Program-made: the position numbers and the translations under genes
Shown here: positions 6,878 to 11,884 of the stretch, in pieces
Numbering within the stretch: the first letter of the stretch is position 1
Layout of the letters: every line of letters starts with the position of its first letter
Assembly: GCA_020859745.1 (NCBI GenBank)
Contig: JAJBVQ010000048.1
Coordinates: 1 to 11,884, forward strand
Length of the DNA stretch: 11,884 bases
Reading direction: 5' to 3'
Origin: Rikenellaceae bacterium
Lineage (GTDB): Bacteria; Bacteroidota; Bacteroidia; Bacteroidales; Rikenellaceae
The notes under the pieces: model-generated
Told to the model about the DNA's origin: nothing
Seen by the model: only the letters and a program-made list of their open reading frames with translations
The model's database searches: none

Positions 6878-6887
6878 CGTACCTTTG
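6856..6887 (+). promoter_or_regulatory. Promoter of the methionine-sulfoxide reductase / metal importer operon, overlapping the terminator
   Basis: TACCTTTG at 6880-6887 is an exact TAnnTTTG -7 element. Twenty nucleotides upstream, the terminator's loop TTCG (6856-6859) matches three of four bases of the -33 TTTG. Transcription would begin near 6893, giving a leader of about 20 nt to the ATG at 6914. The -7 element is convincing; the -33 assignment is less so. I see no obvious zinc-repressor palindrome here. Confidence 0.6.
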
Positions 6888-6913
6888 TTCTCCCGAATAA
6901 AACCCGACGATTT

Positions 6914-7402
6914 ATGGCCGAAAATTTGAATATACCCGCAACGGAAGACCGCCGGGAACGGTACACTGCCCTGCTGCCCCAGATCGAATCGCTGGTAAAC
7001 GGCGAAAGCGATCCGGTCGCCAATATGGCAAACGTCGCTGCTGCGTTAAAAGAGACCTTCGGCTTCTTCTGGGTCGGATTTTACCGCGTTGCGGGCCGGG
7101 AGCTGGTGTTGGGCCCTTTCCAGGGAACTCTGGCCTGCACCCGGATAGGCTTCGGCAAGGGAGTTTGCGGCACCGACTGGAAAGAGCGAAAAAGCCAACT
7201 GGTACCCGATGTGAACCTGTTTCCCGGACACATCGCTTGCAGTTCGGCTTCGAAGTCCGAAGTGGTTATCCCGATTTTCGATGGCGGCGGGAATGTAAGC
7301 GGCGTATTGGACATAGACAGCGACAAACCGGACGACTTTACGGCGGTCGATGTGGAGTGTCTGGAAAGATTGGTCCGGGCGATCGGCGACAGAATATTCT
7401 GA
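6914..7402 (+). CDS. Free methionine-(R)-sulfoxide reductase (GAF domain)
   Basis: This 162-residue single GAF-domain protein matches fRMsr, which reduces free methionine-(R)-sulfoxide to methionine in the cytoplasm with thioredoxin-type reductants. The family's three cysteines are present as Cys75 (ACTRIG), Cys85 (GVCGT) and Cys109 (HIACS). The substrate-binding acids are also present: Glu116 in SKSEVVIP, and Asp133 and Asp135 in GVLDIDS. Upstream, FFWVGFYR and LVLGPFQG are typical of the fold. One small difference is Ser110 where many members have Asp after HIAC. The ATG at 6914 follows a strong -7 box by 26 nt. Its TGA is followed after a single base by the start of the metal-binding lipoprotein gene, so the two are almost certainly co-transcribed and probably translationally coupled. 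Confidence 0.93.
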   Translation: MAENLNIPATEDRRERYTALLPQIESLVNGESDPVANMANVAAALKETFGFFWVGFYRVAGRELVLGPFQGTLACTRIGFGKGVCGTDWKERKSQLVPDVNLFPGHIACSSASKSEVVIPIFDGGGNVSGVLDIDSDKPDDFTAVDVECLERLVRAIGDRIF

Positions 7403-7403
7403 G

Positions 7404-8267
7404 ATGAAAATAATTATTCCAATATTAACCATACTCTTAATCGGTTGCGGCCAGACGCCTAAACCGAAAGATGAGACCATATATGTTTCCATTGCCCCGC
7501 TGAAATATGTGGTTGAACAAATCGCAGACTCGGGAACCCGGATCGAAGTGCTGGTTCCCGAGACGACATCCCCGGAGAGCTATGCGCCTACCGTCCAGCA
7601 GATCAAGGCTCTGTCGGATGCGCAGATTTACATATCGACCGGACTGATCGATTTCGAACAGGCCCTCGAAACGAAAATCGAAAGTATCGCACCGGACATA
7701 CATATGCTGAACCTGTCGGAAAATGTCGACATACTGGAGGGTGAATGCAGCCACGGAATTGCCGGGCACGACCACGGCATCGACCCGCATATCTGGCTGT
7801 CACCCAAAATCGTCAGCGAAATGGGATACCGGATCGCAGGACTTTTGGGAGAAATTAAACCCGATTCTGCCCAAATATACAACGGCCGCGCGGATCGGTT
7901 TGCCCGGCGGGTCGATACACTGGACCGTTATATCCGGCAGGCCGTCGGGGGCGCGAAACGCAACGGCTTCGCCATCGGCCACACCTCGCTCACCTACTTC
8001 GCTGACGACTACGGACTGGATCAGATCGCCATCGAAGCCGACAGCAAGGAACCCAGCGTGAAAGTGATGAAACAGTTGGTGGACTCCCTGCAAAGAATGG
8101 GCGTGAAAGCCGTCCTGTTCCAGCGACAGACCAGCGATGCAGCGGCCCGGACGATCGCCCGCGAGCTGCCGGGAGGAAGGGCCGTGGAGTTCGATCCGCT
8201 GGCACCCGACTGGATGGGCAATATGTACGGGCTGGCCGACAGCCTGCATGTAATCCTGAACGACTGA
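7404..8267 (+). CDS. Metal (zinc/manganese-type) ABC importer, substrate-binding lipoprotein
   Basis: This 287-residue ZnuA/TroA-family protein captures a divalent metal, probably zinc, in the periplasm and hands it to the permease. It starts MKIIIPILTILLIGCGQT, a lipoprotein signal with lipobox LLIGC and lipidation at Cys15. There is no acidic run after the Cys that would mark surface export in Bacteroidota. Metal-site motifs are DPHIWLSP with His129, GHTSLTYFADDYGL with His193, and a late FDPLAPDW with Asp264. The first family His (E. coli His60, in SPHDYSL) is replaced by Glu58 in SPESYAPT. A short His-rich stretch (His117, 122, 124) precedes His129, like the charged loop of zinc binders. 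I chose ATG 7404 because it gives the signal peptide; an in-frame GTG at 7350 lies within the previous gene. The spacing is 1 nt upstream and 3 nt to the ATPase gene. Confidence 0.9.
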   Translation: MKIIIPILTILLIGCGQTPKPKDETIYVSIAPLKYVVEQIADSGTRIEVLVPETTSPESYAPTVQQIKALSDAQIYISTGLIDFEQALETKIESIAPDIHMLNLSENVDILEGECSHGIAGHDHGIDPHIWLSPKIVSEMGYRIAGLLGEIKPDSAQIYNGRADRFARRVDTLDRYIRQAVGGAKRNGFAIGHTSLTYFADDYGLDQIAIEADSKEPSVKVMKQLVDSLQRMGVKAVLFQRQTSDAAARTIARELPGGRAVEFDPLAPDWMGNMYGLADSLHVILND

Positions 8268-8270
8268 CCG

Positions 8271-9047
8271 ATGGAACTGATCCGGATCAAAGACCTCGCC
8301 ATAGGCTACGCCGGCGAACCGCCGATCGTCAGCGGGATAAACCTTACCATCGGCGAACGGGATTATATCGGCGTGATCGGTCCGAACGGCGGGGGAAAGA
8401 CCACGTTTATCCGAACCCTGACAGGCGCCTTGCCACCGTTGGCGGGGAGTGTCGAATATGCGAAAGGGCTGCGGACGGGCTACCTGCCCCAAATCAAAAG
8501 TATCGACAAATCGTTCCCTATCTCGGTGACGGATGTGGTAATGTCGGGACTGGCAGACCGCAAAGGAGTCTTCGGAAGGTACGGCAAAAAGGACAAAGCC
8601 CGTGCCATAGAGTTGCTGCATGACATCGGGATCGGGAAACTGGCCGGACGTACGATCGGGGGTCTTTCGGGAGGCGAATTGCAGCGGGTGCTGCTTTGCA
8701 GGGCTTTGATATCCGACCCGCAACTGCTGATACTGGACGAGCCGACCACGTTCGTGGACAACAAGTTCGAAAAGGAGTTGTACGAATTGCTGGCCGAACT
8801 GAACCGGCGCATAGCAATCGTGATGGTTTCGCACGACCTGGGCACCATCAGCCGCCATGTCAAAAGCATCGTCTGCATCAACCGCTGCTTCCACTACCAC
8901 CCCTCGAACGTGATTACCCCGGAGCAATTGCAGGAATACGACTGCCCGATACAGTTGATCTCGCACGGCCCTGTGCCGCACACCGTGCTTTCGCAGCACC
9001 GCGGCTGCACCTGTTGTTCGCACGACCAAAAGCAGACTGAAAAATGA
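8271..9047 (+). CDS. Metal ABC importer, ATP-binding protein (ZnuC type)
   Basis: This 258-residue ATPase powers metal import at the inner face of the inner membrane. It has Walker A GPNGGGKTT (37-45), signature LSGGE (132-136), Walker B LLILDEP (152-158) and the switch His188 in VSHD. The double Gly in Walker A and the late segment CFHYHPSN...DCPIQLISHGPVPHT (206-238 region) are typical of zinc/manganese-family ATPases. The C-terminal tail HRGCTCCSHD (243-252) clusters three Cys and two His, which could bind or sense metal; that is inference. The start lies 3 nt after the binding-protein stop. The ATGA overlap with the permease gene shows one translational unit. Confidence 0.95.
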   Translation: MELIRIKDLAIGYAGEPPIVSGINLTIGERDYIGVIGPNGGGKTTFIRTLTGALPPLAGSVEYAKGLRTGYLPQIKSIDKSFPISVTDVVMSGLADRKGVFGRYGKKDKARAIELLHDIGIGKLAGRTIGGLSGGELQRVLLCRALISDPQLLILDEPTTFVDNKFEKELYELLAELNRRIAIVMVSHDLGTISRHVKSIVCINRCFHYHPSNVITPEQLQEYDCPIQLISHGPVPHTVLSQHRGCTCCSHDQKQTEK

Positions 9048-9892
9048 TCGAGTTTATCCAGGAGATATTCAGCTACCGTTTCTTAGGGAACGCCGCCCTC
9101 GCAGCGGTGCTGTCGGGGATCGCCTGCGGCATCGTCGGCACCTACATCGTTTCACGGCGGCTGGTCTTTATGAGCGGCGGGATTACGCACGCTTCGTTCG
9201 GGGGTATCGGGATCGCTTACTATCTGGGGGCCAATCCATTGATCGGGGCGCTTGTTTTCGCCGTCTGCTCAGCGGTGGGAATCGAAGCGTTCAGCCGCAA
9301 AGGCCGGATCAGCGAAGATGCCGCAACGGGTGTCCTTTGGTCGCTGGGCATGTCGGTCGGGATCATTTTCGTCTTCCTGACGCCGGGATACGCGCCGAAT
9401 TTGATGAGCTTCCTGTTCGGGAATATCCTGCTGGTGGACAGTGCCAACCTGATCTGGCTGTGCCTGCTTGACACCGTCCTGATTCTGCTTTTCAGCCTCT
9501 GCTACCGGGCTATCGTATACACGGCTTTCGACCGGGAATTCGCGGCTTCCCAGAAGCTGCCCGTCGGGATTATCAGCCACCTGATGATGATCCTGATCGC
9601 GGTAACGATCGTGCTGAATATCAAAACCATGGGGATAGTCCTGCTGATGTCGCTGCTGACCATGCCGGTCGTGATCGCCGGGACGCTGAACCGCAATTAT
9701 AAGCGGATAACGGTCTGGTCGTGCGTCGGAGGAGCCTTGGCTACGCTGATCGGACTATACGTCAGCTATGAAAGCAACATTCCGTCCGGAGCGGCGGCGA
9801 TCGCCGTGCTGGCTGTTGCCTACGGCGCGATAAAGATAAGCCTTTCGCTAGCCCGGAAAAGAAAAAAAACCGGAGCTATTTCACGCGGATGA
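9044..9892 (+). CDS. Metal ABC importer, permease (ABC-3 family, ZnuB type)
   Basis: This 282-residue integral membrane protein forms the channel of the importer, presumably as a dimer in the inner membrane. It is hydrophobic throughout, with about eight membrane segments. It carries the ABC-3 signature region GTYIVSRRLVFMSGGITHAS followed by FGGIGIAYYLG, which couples to the ATPase. The C-terminus is a short basic tail, LARKRKKTGAISRG, expected in the cytoplasm. The ATG overlaps the ATPase stop by 4 nt. The last 17 bp overlap the end of the convergent O-methyltransferase gene, and an A8 run (9862-9869) lies in the final codons. Together with the two genes before it, this completes a full importer; zinc is the most likely cargo, manganese the alternative. 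Confidence 0.94.
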   Translation: MIEFIQEIFSYRFLGNAALAAVLSGIACGIVGTYIVSRRLVFMSGGITHASFGGIGIAYYLGANPLIGALVFAVCSAVGIEAFSRKGRISEDAATGVLWSLGMSVGIIFVFLTPGYAPNLMSFLFGNILLVDSANLIWLCLLDTVLILLFSLCYRAIVYTAFDREFAASQKLPVGIISHLMMILIAVTIVLNIKTMGIVLLMSLLTMPVVIAGTLNRNYKRITVWSCVGGALATLIGLYVSYESNIPSGAAAIAVLAVAYGAIKISLSLARKRKKTGAISRG

Positions 9893-10520
9893 TCGTCAGT
9901 CCGTCCCGCAGCGGTACGATCACCTGCTCCACCCGCTCGTCATCCCGCACCATCCGGTTGAATTCCAGCACTCCCTGCGTCTGCCGGTCATTGTGCGCCA
10001 CCTCCGTCTGCGCCACCTTCCCGCTCCAGAGCACATTATCGGCCAGTATAACACTCCCGGAGTGCACCAGACCTCCGTCCAGCAACATCCGGAAATAGGC
10101 CGGATATTCCCGCTTGTCTGCGTCGATAAAGACCATGTCGAACACCAATCCCAATTGCGGCACCACCTCCAAAGCCGGCCCGATATGCTGGACGATCCGC
10201 TGCCGCATTCCCGCCTTTTCGATATATTCGGCCGCAAAATCGTACAGCTCGTCGTTCAGTTCGACCGTGTGCAGCCGCGCCTGAGGACGCTGCAATCCAT
10301 GCGCCATGGCAATGGCCGAATACCCGGTAAACGTCCCCAATTCGAGCACATATTCCGGATCGACCATCGCCGTGAACATCTCCAGCATACGCCCCTGCAA
10401 GTGCCCGGAGAGCATCCTCGGCTGCACGACCCGCAGATGCGTCTGCCGGTCGAGTTCCGTGAGTACCGGATCTTCCGGCGATATATAGTCGAGGATGTAA
10501 CGCTCCAGGTCAGTGGTCAT
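9876..10520 (-). CDS. Class I SAM-dependent O-methyltransferase (COMT/CCoAOMT-like)
   Basis: This 214-residue enzyme should transfer a methyl group from S-adenosylmethionine to a hydroxyl of a small, perhaps catechol-like, substrate, using a divalent metal. SAM motif I is VLELGTFTGYSAIAMA (58-73). Glu87 in HTVELND is the acidic ribose-binding residue. FDMVFIDADKREY (128-139) and ILADNVLWSG (158-167) supply the Asp and Asn metal ligands known in this family (Asp133 or Asp135, Asp161, Asn162). The length is typical of bacterial members. It begins 2 nt after the M16 peptidase stop and is the third gene of the uvrA-M16-methyltransferase series. The substrate cannot be told from sequence. Confidence 0.93.
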   Translation of the reverse strand: MTTDLERYILDYISPEDPVLTELDRQTHLRVVQPRMLSGHLQGRMLEMFTAMVDPEYVLELGTFTGYSAIAMAHGLQRPQARLHTVELNDELYDFAAEYIEKAGMRQRIVQHIGPALEVVPQLGLVFDMVFIDADKREYPAYFRMLLDGGLVHSGSVILADNVLWSGKVAQTEVAHNDRQTQGVLEFNRMVRDDERVEQVIVPLRDGLTIIRVK

Positions 10521-10522
10521 AA

Positions 10523-11770
10523 CTACTGGTATATCAAAGTATATTGATTTTCTTCAGAGAAAATCTCCCGGGCCGCCGCCTGCAACTCCTCGCTCGTGAT
10601 CGCCCCGATCTTAGCCGCAATCTCGGCCGTGCTGTCGAAAGTGTTATAGACCAGCACGCTTTTGGCAATCCCCAGCATCAGGTTCTCCGTATTCTCGGAC
10701 GAAATGGCCAGCTGCCCGATAAACTGCTTTTTCGCCCGGGCCAACTGCACCGGGGTCAGTTTCGTTTCCCGCAATTTCCGCAACTCCTCCCGCACCAACT
10801 CCATCGACCGGTCGAGTTTATCTTTATCGCAACCCAGATAGATCGTATATACCCCGCTGTCGCTGTACGGCACATACCCAGCCTCCACATTGTAGGTCAG
10901 CGCATGTTTCTCCCGCAACTGCATATTGAGCCGCGACACCGATGACGGCCCTCCCAACACATTGATCAGGAATGCCAGCAACACCCTCTTCTCATCGTTC
11001 AGATCATAACCGTATCCACCTATCAAACAATGCGTTTGGTAAGTGCTCTTATGCCTTGTTATCTCGAATTTAGGCTGCCGGGCCGGCGCTTTTCGTACGA
11101 AAGCGCCGTCGCTATCCCGGAACGACAAATGTCCCAGATATTTTTCGCATACCTCCCGAAAACGCTTGTGCGACATTCGGGCCGAAGCGGAAAAAACTAC
11201 CTGTCCGGGCCGGTAATTCCCCCGCACGTAATCCACCAGCTGTTCCCTCGTAGCCCGTTTCAAATTGCGCTTGCTGCCCAGAATATTCCGTCCCAGCGGC
11301 GACCCGACAAATAGCAACTCTTCGAACTCATCGAAGATCAACTCCGCCGGAGAATCTTTGTAAGAATTGATCTCGTCGATAATCACCTCCCGCTCCTTAT
11401 CCAGCTCCCTGGAATCGAAGCGTGAATTGAATGCCATATCGGACAACAAATCAACCCCTTTGGCAAATTCCGAACGGAGCAAAGTGGCATGAATGACCGT
11501 CTCTTCCTTGGTGGTGAAAGCGTTGAGCTCGCCGCCCGAATTTTCCAACAGGCTGTTCACTTGGTACGCCGACCGCCGTCCCGTCCCTTTGAACATCAGA
11601 TGTTCCACCAGATGGGCCACCCCGTGCTGCTCCGCTGCCTCGTCCCGCGTACCGGCGCCGATGGTGAGGGCGATATGGGCCACCGAATCGGCCCGGCCTC
11701 CCCGCGGCCGCCGATGCACGCACCGGATCCCGTTGGAAAGGGTAAATGTTTCGAACTCTGCCTCTGCCAT
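10523..11770 (-). CDS. M16 family zinc metallopeptidase (processing-peptidase type)
   Basis: This 415-residue protein is a two-domain M16 peptidase of the mitochondrial-processing-peptidase/PqqL type. The inverted zinc motif HLVEH is at 53-57 within HGVAHLVEHLMFKGT, and the third zinc ligand is likely Glu133 in VIIDEINSYKDSP, about 76 residues on, so the enzyme should be active. The second half carries VLGGPSSVSRLNMQLREK followed by HALTYNV, the usual substrate-binding region with an Arg-Tyr pair. There is no signal peptide, so it is probably cytoplasmic. Substrates are unknown; short peptides or targeting peptides are cut by relatives. Its ATG lies 5 nt after the uvrA stop and its stop 2 nt before the methyltransferase ATG. 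Confidence 0.95.
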   Translation of the reverse strand: MAEAEFETFTLSNGIRCVHRRPRGGRADSVAHIALTIGAGTRDEAAEQHGVAHLVEHLMFKGTGRRSAYQVNSLLENSGGELNAFTTKEETVIHATLLRSEFAKGVDLLSDMAFNSRFDSRELDKEREVIIDEINSYKDSPAELIFDEFEELLFVGSPLGRNILGSKRNLKRATREQLVDYVRGNYRPGQVVFSASARMSHKRFREVCEKYLGHLSFRDSDGAFVRKAPARQPKFEITRHKSTYQTHCLIGGYGYDLNDEKRVLLAFLINVLGGPSSVSRLNMQLREKHALTYNVEAGYVPYSDSGVYTIYLGCDKDKLDRSMELVREELRKLRETKLTPVQLARAKKQFIGQLAISSENTENLMLGIAKSVLVYNTFDSTAEIAAKIGAITSEELQAAAREIFSEENQYTLIYQ

Positions 11771-11775
11771 AAATC

Positions 11776-11884
11776 CTAACCGATAACCTCTTTCAGGTAA
11801 TGAGCCGTGTAGCTTCCGGTTTTGGCCGGAGCCGCCGCCAACTGTCGGGGAGTACCCGCAAAGACCAGATTCCCGCCCTTTTGC
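11776..11884 (-). CDS. uvrA: Excinuclease ABC subunit A, last 35 residues (cut by window edge)
   Basis: Only the C-terminal end is present: 35 residues, with KGGNLVFAGTP at the start, then GSYTAHYLKEVIG and a TAG stop at 11776-11778. The GG-x-[LI]-V-x-x-GTP segment followed by a Tyr-Thr-x-x-Tyr-Leu-Lys ending is the standard C-terminus of UvrA, the damage-recognition ATPase of nucleotide excision repair. The stop lies 5 nt before the M16 start, suggesting a shared transcript. The rest of the gene lies beyond the right edge, so completeness cannot be judged. Confidence 0.87.
   Translation of the reverse strand, partial: QKGGNLVFAGTPRQLAAAPAKTGSYTAHYLKEVIG

Noticed and set aside
6437..7402. 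An apparent tsf-to-GAF fusion reading of 321 codons.
   Set aside because: The first half is an out-of-frame reading of tsf and crosses the terminator and promoter. Only the part from ATG 6914 is real.
7800..9029. A 409-codon minus-strand open frame.
   Set aside because: It lies opposite the binding-protein and ATPase genes, whose Walker and metal-site motifs are plainly on the plus strand. No recognisable domain is seen in the antisense reading.

Overview
The window looks like chromosome from a fairly GC-rich member of the Bacteroidota, most likely Bacteroidales and probably close to Alistipes/Rikenellaceae. The phylum call rests on the promoter in front of rplM, which is an exact TTTG-N19-TAnnTTTG match to the Bacteroidota housekeeping consensus, on mostly A-rich starts without a Shine-Dalgarno, on protein signatures, and on the gene order rplM-rpsI-rpsB-tsf. 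The genus is only a guess from protein style and base composition. I saw no insertion sequence, phage gene, CRISPR array, tRNA or rRNA.

Layout. Bases 1-3114 (minus strand) hold truA followed 5 nt later by a secreted GH95 alpha-L-fucosidase, whose C-terminus runs off the left edge. A short divergent promoter region separates truA from a plus-strand gene for an exported protein, possibly of LolA fold (3202-3828). Bases 3864-6877 form one translation unit: a promoter with a perfect 14-bp palindrome in its spacer, rplM and rpsI joined by a TAATG overlap, a 215-nt foldable leader, rpsB, a 112-nt spacer that can form an H-type pseudoknot or terminator-like stem, tsf, and a strong UUCG-loop terminator.

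Bases 6880-9892 form a second plus-strand operon. Its promoter appears to begin inside the previous terminator. It carries a GAF-type free-methionine-(R)-sulfoxide reductase followed almost without gaps by a three-gene zinc/manganese-type ABC importer: binding lipoprotein, ATPase and permease. This couples oxidised-methionine repair to metal uptake. Its end overlaps by 17 bp the convergent minus-strand operon uvrA (partial, right edge), an M16 zinc peptidase and a COMT-type O-methyltransferase (9876-11884).

The protein-coding content is mostly recognisable. The least explained and most interesting material is RNA: the rpsB leader, which can be drawn as a three-way junction, and the rpsB-tsf pseudoknot/attenuator. 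Both may be control elements for S2 and EF-Ts. All RNA structures here come from pairing by eye and no folding energies were computed.
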